Origin: Saccharothrix tamanrassetensis
GTDB lineage: Bacteria; Actinomycetota; Actinomycetes; Mycobacteriales; Pseudonocardiaceae
Assembly (NCBI RefSeq): GCF_014203665.1
Contig: NZ_JACHJN010000004.1
Coordinates: 372,001 to 436,000 of the forward strand
Direction: 5' to 3'
DNA length: 64,000 bases
Shown here: one piece after another, positions 1 through 7,247 of the stretch
Layout: each line of letters starts with the position of its first letter
How positions within the stretch are numbered: the stretch's first letter is position 1
Program-made: the position numbers and the translations under genes
Notes under the pieces: generated by a model
What the model was told of the DNA's origin: nothing
Database searches by the model: none
The model's input: the letters and a program-made list of their open reading frames with translations, nothing else

Positions 1-4
1 CGAG

Positions 5-235
5 CTAGGCGTGGCCCTGTTCGATCCGGAACTGCTCTTCCAGTTCCGGGTAGCCGTACTCCTCGGAAAGCGCTTCCTGCGGCACCAACCCGATGCTCCA
101 CGGCACCCGACAGGGGCCGGTGTGGTCCGGGTCGGGGCACAGCAGCAGTTTCACCTGCTCGATCAGCTCACGGGCCTGCTCTTCGGTCGCGTAGACGCCG
201 ATCCTGATCTCCTGGACCCCGCGTTCCTCCGACAT
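5..235 (-). CDS. Small conserved-type hypothetical protein (76 aa)
   Basis: Unrecognised 76-residue protein. I chose the internal ATG at 235 (MSEERGVQEI) over the upstream in-frame start because the upstream residues look like untranslated leader. The N-terminal half reads as a strand-helix segment (IRIGVYATEEQARELIEQVKLLL), followed by a CPDPDH..GPC.VPW stretch with two cysteines that could bind a metal or form a disulphide, then an acidic helix. No signal peptide or membrane segment, so probably cytoplasmic. It stands alone, reading towards the left edge. Function unknown; the codon pattern supports a real gene. Confidence 0.7.
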   Translation of the reverse strand: MSEERGVQEIRIGVYATEEQARELIEQVKLLLCPDPDHTGPCRVPWSIGLVPQEALSEEYGYPELEEQFRIEQGHA

Positions 236-387
236 CGCACCGCCTGTCCGATGAGCGACCCCCGCCCTCGGATCGCCGAGGCGAAACAAGCCTACGCAGC
301 CGCACCGGGAGCCGCGCGGGATTTACGTCGGGCGGTCCACGGGGCTCAGAGCGGCACCGGTGCCCGCGAGCACGCCCGCTGCACCGG

Positions 388-501
388 TCACGTGCCGTCG
401 TACTCGGTCAGGCTGAACCAGCGGAGGTCTTCGCTCGGGTGGACGACGACCTCGATCGTGCTGTCGTCGGCCAAGCGGAGGGTGAACACCGGCCGGATCA
501 C
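388..501 (-). CDS. 37-aa ORF translationally coupled to the excalibur-domain gene
   Basis: A GTG at 501 overlaps the TGA of the upstream gene (shared GTGA, 498-501), the typical coupled arrangement. The 37 residues form two beta-like segments (VFTLRLADD, IEVVVHP) and a tail WFSLTEYDG, so it could be a tiny all-beta polypeptide. No relative recognised. It could be a remnant or a real small partner of the membrane protein encoded upstream; the sensible amino-acid composition and exact overlap favour translation. Confidence 0.4.
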   Translation of the reverse strand: MIRPVFTLRLADDSTIEVVVHPSEDLRWFSLTEYDGT

Positions 502-1442
502 TCGCAGGCGATGCCGTTGCCGTCCCGGTCCAGGTCGTAGATGTCGGTGCCGATGACGCGGATCGGGCCGGCCACGTATGCGGGACCGTTGCCGCTGCCG
601 CCCTGGCAGTCGACGTCGCTCGCGATGGGTACGCAACCGCTGTAGTTCTCGTCGCAACCGGACTGCTGGGCGGGTGCCGGGGGCGGTGGTGGCGGAGCCT
701 GCGTCGTCTGCCTGGTGGGTTGTGGGACCGGGGGTTGGGTGACTGGAGGCGGCGGGGCAGGGGCCGCTGTGGTGGTGGTCGTCGTCGTGGTGGTCGTGGT
801 GGTCGTGGTGGTCGTCGTTGTAGTGGTCGTGGGGGTGGCGGTGGTTGTTGTGGTCGGCGGCGTAGTCGCGGTGCCTACGTTGAGAGCAGACTGGGGTGTT
901 TTGGTGGTGGGCGGGTTTTTGAGTACGCCTGCGACGAAGAAGACGATCAGCACGGCGACGGCGGCGACCGCCCATGCCGGACGGATGCGGGGTTTCGGTC
1001 GTGGTGCGGCCGGGGCGGTGAGCAACGTGGTGACGGCGGGCTCCGGGCCGGCGAACGGAATGGTGAGGTTGCCTTCGCGGGGCAGGCGGAGGGTGACCTC
1101 GGTGCCTCGGACGCCTGCCTGCAACACGGCTTCGCAACCCGCCCGCTCGCCGCGTGCTCCCAACTGGACGAGCAAGGGCGCGTAGCGCTGGGACATCAGG
1201 TGGGTAAGTTCGCCGACCCGGTGACCGTCCAAGCGGACTTCGATGGCCCGTTCGCCCTGGTACTTCCCGTTCGTGATGGTGCACCAAGCGAGTTCGACCG
1301 CCACGTGGCGCTGCATGCCCGGCACCAACGGGTAGCGGGACAGCACGTGTTGGTGGTCTTCCTCGCGGGTCACCGTGACGGTTGCTTCCGCGCTCAGCAT
1401 CACCAGGCCTGCGGACGAGTTCTCGATCACGGTGTGCTCCAA
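498..1442 (-). CDS. Membrane-anchored excalibur calcium-binding domain protein
   Basis: The 314-residue protein has three parts. Residues 1 to about 165 form an N-terminal, probably cytoplasmic, alpha/beta domain rich in VRLDGHRVGEL-like strands. A single transmembrane helix follows (AWAVAAVAVLIVFFVAGVL). The outside part is a long Thr-only tract plus a Pro/Gln/Thr linker leading to a C-terminal excalibur domain: cysteine pairs (CDENYSGC, DCQGG) and the closing DLDRDGNGIACE calcium-loop motif. Excalibur domains bind calcium outside the cell and are often attached to surface nucleases or wall proteins; no enzymatic domain is present here. The Thr tract is encoded by an ACC/ACG microsatellite-like stretch near 770-870. 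The domain call is firm, the biological role unknown. Confidence 0.85.
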   Translation of the reverse strand: MEHTVIENSSAGLVMLSAEATVTVTREEDHQHVLSRYPLVPGMQRHVAVELAWCTITNGKYQGERAIEVRLDGHRVGELTHLMSQRYAPLLVQLGARGERAGCEAVLQAGVRGTEVTLRLPREGNLTIPFAGPEPAVTTLLTAPAAPRPKPRIRPAWAVAAVAVLIVFFVAGVLKNPPTTKTPQSALNVGTATTPPTTTTTATPTTTTTTTTTTTTTTTTTTTTTAAPAPPPPVTQPPVPQPTRQTTQAPPPPPPAPAQQSGCDENYSGCVPIASDVDCQGGSGNGPAYVAGPIRVIGTDIYDLDRDGNGIACE

Positions 1443-1562
1443 AGGGCTGCGGCGGCCTTTGACCCGTCAATCGGCGCGACCCCGGACGTGCGTTACCGGT
1501 CGTGCCCGCCAACAGTCCACTGTGGATCTTCCGGCGTCGCGCTCCCGGCGGCTCAACGCGGA

Positions 1563-1593
1563 AAGGCCCCCGAACACGAGGTTCGGGGGCCTT
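1563..1593. terminator. Intrinsic terminator hairpin
   Basis: A perfect 13-bp stem (AAGGCCCCCGAAC, 1563-1575, and its complement 1581-1593) with a 5-nt loop. It lies about 100 bp past the stop of the leftward dioxygenase gene, so it most likely ends that transcript. Confidence 0.75.
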
Positions 1594-1696
1594 CTCCGGG
1601 ACTTGGCACGGGATCTGCCCGTGTGCGCGGCGCCGGGACTGCTGCCGAAGGCAGGGTGGGCGCGATCGGTAACCGGGCCGCGGGACGCGGGTCAGA

Positions 1697-2587
1697 TCAG
1701 CCGACGCGCCACAGCGCGGGCACGTTCGGCGGCTCCCAGCCGGGCTGGGCGGTGTGGGCCTGCTGGCAGACGTAGCTGACGCCGCCGTAGGTCACGGCCG
1801 TGCCCGGGCTGTACTGCGCGCCGGCCGCCCACGTGCCGCCGGGAACCCCGGTGGTCGTGGTGGTGGGACCGGTCGGGTCGGTCGGCCGCGTGGTGCTGCT
1901 GCTGGTCGAGGTCGGGGTCTGCCGCACGTTGAGCACGAAGTCGTACTCGCCGACGCGGGTCGTCCCGCTGTTCGACATCGTCATCAGCAGACGCGGGTCG
2001 TAGATGGTGTCGGTGTTGTTGCGCGGCTCGTTCGGGAAGTAGAGCTGCGTGGTGAGGATCCGGCCACCGGGGGCCTGGACCTTCACGTGGATGTGCCGCG
2101 TGCGGCCGGGGTACAGGCCCGGCACGATCGTGCTCAGCGTGAACTTGCCCTGGGCGTCGGTGAACTGGTGCCCGCGGAACTTGAAGCCGGTGTTGTCGTA
2201 GACACCGTTGTTGTCCGCCTGCCAGAAGTCCAGCAGCGCGTTCGCGATCGGCTGGCACGCCAGGCCGAACACGTAGCCGGTGACGGTGAGGCGGGTGCCC
2301 ACGGTCCCCGCGTCGACCAGCGACGAGCGCCGGGGCGAGTTCGGCTTGAAGTACGGGCCTTCGGTCTGCGCCGGCGTCGGGTCGTCGCCGTCGTCGCACT
2401 CCGGGGTCAGTTCGAGCGTTCCCCCGGTGCTGGGCACGGTGCGGGCCAGCGCCGGCACACCCATCAGCGCGGCGGGCACCGCCACGCCCGCGACCAGGGC
2501 CGCGCGCAGGACCGGCCTGCGGCTGATGTTGCGGGTTTCGGACGACTCCTCGGTGGTGCTGCGGTCGCCGTCCATGGGCGTGTCCAT
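1697..2587 (-). CDS. Tat-exported intradiol ring-cleavage dioxygenase-like protein with C-terminal CBM5/12-like domain
   Basis: 296 residues; the ATG at 2587 is preceded by GAGGAG. The N-terminus has a twin-arginine signal (SRRPVLRAALVAGVAVPAA). The middle matches intradiol dioxygenases: TEGPY, LLDFWQADNNGVYDN, and GLYPGRTRHIHVKV followed by LTTQLYF. The Tyr/Tyr/His/His iron ligands of the family can be assigned to VYDN, GLYPG and HIH. These enzymes open catechol-type rings with non-haem Fe(III). After a Thr/Ser-rich linker the last ~45 residues (WAAGAQYSPGTAVTYGGVSYVCQQAH..) read as a chitin/cellulose-binding CBM5/12 module. A secreted dioxygenase tethered to polysaccharide fits turnover of plant or fungal aromatics. 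The AraC-type gene immediately upstream on the same strand (34-bp gap) probably controls it. Confidence 0.88.
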   Translation of the reverse strand: MDTPMDGDRSTTEESSETRNISRRPVLRAALVAGVAVPAALMGVPALARTVPSTGGTLELTPECDDGDDPTPAQTEGPYFKPNSPRRSSLVDAGTVGTRLTVTGYVFGLACQPIANALLDFWQADNNGVYDNTGFKFRGHQFTDAQGKFTLSTIVPGLYPGRTRHIHVKVQAPGGRILTTQLYFPNEPRNNTDTIYDPRLLMTMSNSGTTRVGEYDFVLNVRQTPTSTSSSTTRPTDPTGPTTTTTGVPGGTWAAGAQYSPGTAVTYGGVSYVCQQAHTAQPGWEPPNVPALWRVG

Positions 2588-2621
2588 GACTGCTCCTCGT
2601 GGGGGTGGCTGTCTCGGGAAT

Positions 2622-3626
2622 TCATAACGAACCTATGGAGACGCCCCGGCGCGGACGATGGACTGGACCGGTTGGTCGTGGTGAATCTCGTGGTCGGTCA
2701 TAACTGTGAACGCCGTCACCCGATGCTGTTCGCCGCAGATCACCCGACCGGCGGAAGTCCCCTGGGCTGACCCCGGTTTCGCGGCGGAAGAACCGGCAGA
2801 AGTACGCCGGATCGGCGAATCCGACCCGTCCGGCAATCTGCCGCACGGTCAGATCCGTCCGGGCCAGCAGCCGCTTGGCCTCGCTCGCCCTCGCCTCCCG
2901 CACCAGCTCGGACGGCGTGCGCCCGGTGGCGGCCTTGACCGCCTCGGTCAGGTAGCCGGGGGTGACGCCGATCCGCTCCGCGTAGGCGCGCACCGACCAC
3001 AGGTCCACGTCGGGCCTGCCGGCCAGCCGGGCGAACTCCTCGGCCACCGCGCCGGTCCGGGCGGGCGGCGGTGCGGCCGGGGTCTCCGGCAGCCTGGCCG
3101 CCCGCACGATCAGCACGTGCAGCAGGGAGCGCAGCACGGATTCCACGCCTTCGGCCCGGTTCCGGTACTCCTCGTCCAGTTCGGCGATCAAGCCGGACAT
3201 GCTCCGGTGGGTGCGCTCGTCCAGGGTGAGCCAGGGCCGTTCGCTCAACCGGCGGAGCAGCTCCCGGTCGGCCGGGTGGTCGATCAGGAAGTCGTCGGTG
3301 AACAGGACCACGAACCCCTCCAGGTCGCGGGTGTCGACCCAGTGGTGCACCTGACCCGGCGCGATCACGCACAGGTGCGGCGGGCGCAGTTCCCAGCGGG
3401 CGAGGTCGACCACATGGGTGCCGGTGCCGCCCGTGACGTACACGATCTCGTGGAACGTGTGCCGGTGCGGGAAGTCCGCGCGGGACATCGGACCGACCGT
3501 CTCGAACGTGCCGATCGCGAACGGCAGCGCGTTGGGGACCGGCACCTCCAGCCGGTGCATCGGCAGTTCTCCCACGCGTGGTGTCTGGCAGGGCGTGCCC
3601 GGTAACACGGTAGTGCCACGCATCAT
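2622..3626 (-). CDS. AraC family transcriptional regulator with cupin sensor domain
   Basis: 334 residues. The start is the first of two ATGs (3626), with AAGGA six bases upstream. The N-terminal half is a cupin ligand-binding domain (FPHRHTFHEIVYVTGGTGTHVVD, GQVHHW). The C-terminal ~100 residues carry the double helix-turn-helix of AraC/XylS proteins (YAERIGVTPGYLTEAVKAAT and LTVRQIAGRVGFADPAYFCRFFRRE). It is followed after 34 bp by the intradiol dioxygenase gene and is the likely activator of that operon, with an aromatic or sugar effector as the inferred ligand. The roughly 35 residues after the second HTH are Arg/Pro-rich and unusual for the family. Confidence 0.88.
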   Translation of the reverse strand: MMRGTTVLPGTPCQTPRVGELPMHRLEVPVPNALPFAIGTFETVGPMSRADFPHRHTFHEIVYVTGGTGTHVVDLARWELRPPHLCVIAPGQVHHWVDTRDLEGFVVLFTDDFLIDHPADRELLRRLSERPWLTLDERTHRSMSGLIAELDEEYRNRAEGVESVLRSLLHVLIVRAARLPETPAAPPPARTGAVAEEFARLAGRPDVDLWSVRAYAERIGVTPGYLTEAVKAATGRTPSELVREARASEAKRLLARTDLTVRQIAGRVGFADPAYFCRFFRRETGVSPGDFRRSGDLRRTASGDGVHSYDRPRDSPRPTGPVHRPRRGVSIGSL

Positions 3627-3771
3627 CCCTCGTCCTTTCGCCACCGGTCCGGAGGTCCAGACCAATCATTTGGTGAAAACACGATGGCACGGCCGAGCCC
3701 CGGTGGGAACAGAACGTGGCCATCAGGTGACGCGGTGTTCGGCCGCCGGACGGCGGCGGGGACTCAGCGGC

Positions 3772-4101
3772 TCATCCACCCAGGCGTTTCCGGAGTTCGG
3801 CGACCAGTTCGTCATCTGTCAACCGCGCCGGGTCCGGCCGCGCCTGGCGCAGCGCGGCCTCGTTCGGGGTGATCAGCCCGGCGGCGACCATCACCTCCAG
3901 CGGGCTCGCGTCGAACAGCACGGCGATGGCCCGCGCGGACTCCACGGAGGCCTTGCCGCCGCGCTTCCAGTCGCTGAGGCGGCTGCGGTCGACGCCCGCG
4001 CCGCGCGCCAGGTCGCCGGTGGACAGGCCCCTGCTCCTCAGGTTGTCCATGAGGAAGTCCCACCACGTCGAGGAGGTGTTCTCGTCATCGGTCACGCCCA
4101 C
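3772..4101 (-). CDS. XRE-family helix-turn-helix regulator (Cro/CI-like)
   Basis: About 109 residues from GTG 4101 (a second GTG at 4095 is possible). The central HTH is clear: LRSRGLSTGDLARGAGVDRSRLSDWKRG, followed by a helical dimer-like tail ending in ELVAELRKRLGG. No Shine-Dalgarno is visible, but a TAACAT -10 element (4104-4109) lies just upstream, so the message may be leaderless. A candidate operator occupies the promoter spacer, implying autoregulation. It is divergent to a second small HTH gene at 4254, reminiscent of a phage CI/Cro switch, though no phage genes are nearby. Confidence 0.8.
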   Translation of the reverse strand: MGVTDDENTSSTWWDFLMDNLRSRGLSTGDLARGAGVDRSRLSDWKRGGKASVESARAIAVLFDASPLEVMVAAGLITPNEAALRQARPDPARLTDDELVAELRKRLGG

Positions 4102-4103
4102 GA

Positions 4104-4133
4104 ATGTTAGTCGCGTACACGCAACGTTCGCAA
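4104..4133 (-). promoter_or_regulatory. Candidate leaderless promoter of the XRE gene with operator in the spacer
   Basis: Read leftward: -35 TTGCGA (4133-4128), an 18-bp spacer, then -10 TAACAT (4109-4104), with the GTG start a few bases beyond. A degenerate member of the 16-bp operator family (4110-4125, GTCG-N8-CAAC) sits exactly in the spacer, where a bound repressor would block polymerase. Confidence 0.45.
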
Positions 4134-4156
4134 TGCGCCCCCAACAACCCTGCCTC

Positions 4157-4237
4157 GTTGTTCGGCAACAACCTGTGTTGTGTCCACACAACCAAGCTAC
4201 TGTTCTGCGTACAAACTGGATGTTGGGTGCACGCAAC
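4157..4237. promoter_or_regulatory. Array of three 16-bp palindromic operators (GTTG-N8-CAAC)
   Basis: Three 16-mers share GTTG-N8-CAAC: 4157-4172 (arms GTTGTT/AACAAC), 4177-4192 (arms GTTGTGT/ACACAAC, perfect) and 4222-4237 (GTTGGGTG/CACGCAAC, near-perfect). A fourth, weaker copy is at 4110-4125. They fill the gap between two divergent HTH genes and are the likely binding sites of one or both products. Confidence 0.6.
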
Positions 4238-4253
4238 ACGACACGAGGTGGCG

Positions 4254-4493
4254 ATGCCGAAGACGATCAGGCTCCGCACCAAGGCCTTCGCCAAGGCCGC
4301 CCTGCTGGCCGGCTACACCTCGGACTACGCGCTGGCCAAAGCCATGGAGGTGAACCGGTCCACGGTGGCCCGCGTGCTGAGCGGCCACCTCCACCCGGGG
4401 CCCGCGTTCATCGGCGGCGCGCTCACCGCGCTGGCGCCCATGCAGTTCGAGGACCTCTTCGAGGTCGTCCCGGCGAGCACCGGGAACGGCTGA
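4254..4493 (+). CDS. Small helix-turn-helix DNA-binding protein (79 aa)
   Basis: Starts at ATG 4254 (MPKTIRLRTKAF) with GAGGTGG just upstream. An upstream in-frame ATG at 4104 would run through the operator array and is rejected. Residues 15-45 (LAGYTSDYALAKAMEVNRSTVARVLSG) form a Cro/CI-like HTH, followed by IGGALTALAPMQFEDLFEVV, similar to the tail of small XRE repressors. It is divergent from the XRE gene at 3772-4101 and shares its operators, so the two may cross-regulate. Its target beyond this locus is unknown. Confidence 0.75.
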   Translation: MPKTIRLRTKAFAKAALLAGYTSDYALAKAMEVNRSTVARVLSGHLHPGPAFIGGALTALAPMQFEDLFEVVPASTGNG

Positions 4494-4658
4494 ACTTCAC
4501 CCGGCAGACCGACATTATGGCGGTGTCCCGAATCCACACGATTGGTTGACACTTGAAAGATCATCGAGACGGACGGGCGGCTTGACCCGATGTGACCAGT
4601 GGCCCACGCACGACGGCCGATCGAAGCCGGCACAGCGGACCGGGAAGGACGGCGGCAG

Positions 4659-5522
4659 GTGAGCGACCAGGCCAGGCAGTTGCTGCGGGACGCGCTGCGC
4701 GCGCGCCGCATCCTCGGCCACGACGTCGAGGACCCCGGCCCGTCCGCGCTGGAGGACGCCGACGGCGTGCGCCACTGGTTCGACGAACGACGCGACGACG
4801 TGGTCGCGGCGGTGCTGGAGGGCGACGAGACGTCCGTCGCCCTGCTGGCGCACGTGTGGCGGGCGCTGCCACCCGACGCCGACGAGGCCTGGTGCCGGCG
4901 GCTCTACGACTGCGCGACACCACTGGCCGCCGCGCTGCCCCGCTCCCGGCCGCTCGCGGCCGCGTTCCGGGCCGGGGCGGAGGTGCTGCGGGAACGGGGC
5001 CTGCACCGGCTGGCGGCTGCGCTGGGCATGCGCGAGCTGGCCGTCCACCGGCTGCTCGACGACCCGGAGCCGACCGTGGACGCGCTGACCTCGCTGGCCG
5101 CCGCCTACCGCGCGCAGGGCCGGCTGCACCGGGTCATCGGCTGCGCGGACGAGGTGCTGGAGCTGCGCATCGTGCACGAGCAGCCCGAGGGCATCGCCCG
5201 CGCGCTGGCCCACCTCGGCGCGCTGATGATCGAAGCTGGCCGGCTGACCACCGCGGTGAACTACCTGACCCGCGCCGACAAGGTGTTCGACGGCCTGCCG
5301 CCGACACCCGACCGGGCCCGGACGCAGGTGGTGTTCGCACGCGCGCTCTGGCTGTCCGGCGACGAGGCCGCCGCACGCCGCCGACTGCACCGCGTGCTGC
5401 CGGACCTGACCGGCGAGGACGCCCGCCAGGCACGGGAACTGCTCGACCTGCCGACCGGGTCGACACCGGGTTCAGGCGCGCAGCAGCGTCAGGACGAGCT
5501 GGATCAGCAGTCCGACGGCTAG
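4659..5522 (+). CDS. TPR-like helical repeat protein
   Basis: About 287 residues from GTG 4659, which has AAGGA upstream; an alternative ATG at 4599 would add 20 residues. The protein is almost entirely helical and Ala/Leu/Arg-rich. Helix pairs such as LTSLAAAYRAQGRLHRVIGCADEVLELR, ARALAHLGALMIEAGRLTTAVNYLTRADKVF and ARALWLSGDEAAARRRLHRVLPDL have the spacing of tetratricopeptide repeats, often the C-terminal part of actinobacterial regulators or NTPases; here no N-terminal HTH or NTPase is present. No signal or membrane segment. A protein-protein interaction role is inferred. The last 51 bases overlap a convergent small gene. Confidence 0.7.
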   Translation: MSDQARQLLRDALRARRILGHDVEDPGPSALEDADGVRHWFDERRDDVVAAVLEGDETSVALLAHVWRALPPDADEAWCRRLYDCATPLAAALPRSRPLAAAFRAGAEVLRERGLHRLAAALGMRELAVHRLLDDPEPTVDALTSLAAAYRAQGRLHRVIGCADEVLELRIVHEQPEGIARALAHLGALMIEAGRLTTAVNYLTRADKVFDGLPPTPDRARTQVVFARALWLSGDEAAARRRLHRVLPDLTGEDARQARELLDLPTGSTPGSGAQQRQDELDQQSDG

Positions 5523-5621
5523 CTTCGCCCAGGGGACGAACCTCGGCCGGGTCTGACGGCGGTGCCGGCCGCGGTGGGGCGGGGTGCGGCGGGGCCGGGG
5601 CGTGCGGGGTGGGGTGCTCAT
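5472..5621 (-). CDS. 49-aa cationic single-pass membrane peptide
   Basis: Starts at ATG 5621 and ends at TGA 5474-5472. The first 28 residues are Arg/Pro/His-rich (MSTPPRTPRPRRTPPHRGRH..), followed by a short hydrophobic helix WAKLAVGLLIQLVLTLLRA that ends the protein. This is an inside-positive tail-anchor or small membrane peptide layout. It overlaps tail-to-tail with the end of the TPR gene and precedes the Fic-like gene's 3' end at 5670 on the same strand. GC3 is high throughout. Function unknown; type I toxin-like or accessory membrane peptides share this size, but nothing specific supports that. Confidence 0.55.
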   Translation of the reverse strand: MSTPPRTPRPRRTPPHRGRHRRQTRPRFVPWAKLAVGLLIQLVLTLLRA

Positions 5622-5669
5622 GCGCGTTCTCCCGGGTGGTCCGGCTGGGAATGGTCCGGCTGGGGGTGG

Positions 5670-6848
5670 TCAGGGCAGGGCGGTGGTGTCCGGGTGGTCG
5701 GCCAGCAGGCGCAGCACGTCCCGGCACACGAACACCCGGCGGTAGTCGCGGAAGTCCCACGGGACGAGGATGCGGCGCTCCACCAGCCGCCGGGTGAGGT
5801 CGGTGGCGGCCTTGACGGTCACCGCGTACCGCTCGCACAGCGCCCGGTGGTCGACCACCGGGAAGCCGATCAGCGAGGCGGCGACCTCGGGCAGGTTCCC
5901 GGTCCGCGGCAGCAGCCGGGCGTACTCCTCGGCCAGGTTCTCCAGGTGCCCGATCAGCCGCAGCTGGGCGAGCGCCTGGTCCCGGACGGCGGCGGCGAAG
6001 AACTCGACCCAGTGGTGGATCCGCCCGGTGTCGACCACCGCGCGGATCTCCTCCTGGTACTCCGGCAGCGTGTCGTCGAGCCAGACCGACAGCGGCAGGA
6101 TCTGGTCGCGCAACAGGCCGCAGTGCACCATCTCCAGCATGGAGAACCCGCGCGCCACGTGCCCGTTCGCGGCCGGGAACGGTTGCAGCACTTCGAGTTG
6201 GTAGTGGGCGAGCGCGATCTTGGCGATCCGGGGCTGTTCGGCCTCCTCCCGCACCCACGTCGACCACTGCTCCAGCTGGGCCACGAGGTGCGCCCCGGTC
6301 GCGGTCAGCAGGTAGGCGCGCTCGGGCGTGATGCCGAGCCAGCCCGGTTCGCGGCGCAGCAGGTCGCGCAGGCCGAGCCCCGGCCGGCCGGTCATGATCG
6401 CGGTGAGCTCGCCGAGGAGTTCGGCGTCCACCGCCGAGCCGTGCCGGACGCGCTCGATGCCGTGGTCGTACGCCGACAGGTAGGGCGCCAGCAGCTGCTC
6501 GGGCGCGGAACGGTCCGACGGCGGGTCGCCCCGGGACGCCAGCAGGTCGGCGGCGAGCGCCTCGCGCAGCCCGACCGGCGTGCCGGAGAGGCCGGCCGAG
6601 CTCTGCGCGTCCCGCACCTGCGTGGCCCGGACCAGCCCGGACCGCACGCGCAGCCGTTCGGCGGCCTCGTCGAGCCTGCCGAGGGCGTGCTCGGCCTCGG
6701 CGACCAGCCGGTAGGTGGCCACCGGCAGCGGCAGGTCCGACGGCAGCGGCGGCGGGAGGTACGCGCCTTCACGCAGGCGGGTCTCGGGAATGCCGGGGAG
6801 TTCGCGGACCGGTGCCCACTGCCCTGACGGCAGGGGAGGGACGTTCAT
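5670..6848 (-). CDS. Fic-fold protein with degenerate catalytic and inhibitory motifs
   Basis: 392 residues from ATG 6848. The N-terminal region has the Fic_N signature (YLPPPLPSDLPLPVATYRLVAEAEHALGRLDE), then the Fic core. Canonical Fic enzymes AMPylate targets with HPFxDGNGRxxR; here the aligned stretch is LQPFPAANGHVARG, replacing the catalytic His by Gln (codon 6183-6185), the metal-binding Asp by Ala, a phosphate-loop Gly by Ala and the Arg by His. The auto-inhibitory S-x-x-x-E-G motif reads SAGLSG, losing the Glu. Fold-level features (AHYQLE helix, HTH-like C-terminus VTVKAATDLTRRLVERRILVPW) are intact and the frame is open, so it is probably a maintained pseudoenzyme rather than a decaying gene. 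Confidence 0.8.
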   Translation of the reverse strand: MNVPPLPSGQWAPVRELPGIPETRLREGAYLPPPLPSDLPLPVATYRLVAEAEHALGRLDEAAERLRVRSGLVRATQVRDAQSSAGLSGTPVGLREALAADLLASRGDPPSDRSAPEQLLAPYLSAYDHGIERVRHGSAVDAELLGELTAIMTGRPGLGLRDLLRREPGWLGITPERAYLLTATGAHLVAQLEQWSTWVREEAEQPRIAKIALAHYQLEVLQPFPAANGHVARGFSMLEMVHCGLLRDQILPLSVWLDDTLPEYQEEIRAVVDTGRIHHWVEFFAAAVRDQALAQLRLIGHLENLAEEYARLLPRTGNLPEVAASLIGFPVVDHRALCERYAVTVKAATDLTRRLVERRILVPWDFRDYRRVFVCRDVLRLLADHPDTTALP

Positions 6849-7247
6849 GGGGAGCAGCATCCACCAAGTGAAGTAAATGCGCAATACACTTCAACTCTGC
6901 ACCAGACAGATCAATGAAGGAATTGGCCCATTCGCTCGCGGGGTCCGGCGGAGCGCATTCCTCGGCCACCCCGGTTATAGCACCGTCGGCCACCCGGGCG
7001 TACCGACGGTGAACATTCCGCAGTTCTGCGGAAGTCCTTTCGGAGCTGCTCCGATTCCACCCGGTAGATACTTTTCCGGGCTATTCCACCCAATGGAGCA
7101 CGGCCCGGCGGAGGCCGCCACTAGGCCAGGAGGATGAGACTGGCCGGTAGCGGGTCTCGAACCGCACTCGACGCTCCGAAGTGACGCCCCCAGTGTGTAA
7201 CTCTTTCGTGTTCGCTCGAAAGTGCCACGTAGAGAAGGGCCGTCACC
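6849..7247. other. Intergenic region with three consecutive hairpins
   Basis: The gap between the divergent Fic-like and sugar dehydrogenase genes has no credible ORF. It contains three successive inverted repeats: 6981-6989/7003-7011 (CACCGTCGG), 7016-7023/7026-7033 (TTCCGCAG) and 7040-7045/7049-7054 (TCGGAG). A CTTTCG-N8-CGAAAG dyad lies at 7203-7222, close to the dehydrogenase start. The hairpins could be a structured 5' leader of the dehydrogenase or operators; no known riboswitch family was recognised. Confidence 0.45.

Noticed and set aside
3772-4493. Prophage immunity region
   Set aside because: No integrase, structural or other phage genes are in the vicinity; the similarity is limited to the divergent HTH layout.
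7141-7180. Possible tRNA T-arm (GGTCTCGAACC-like)
   Set aside because: No acceptor stem, anticodon arm or CCA-like end could be fitted.
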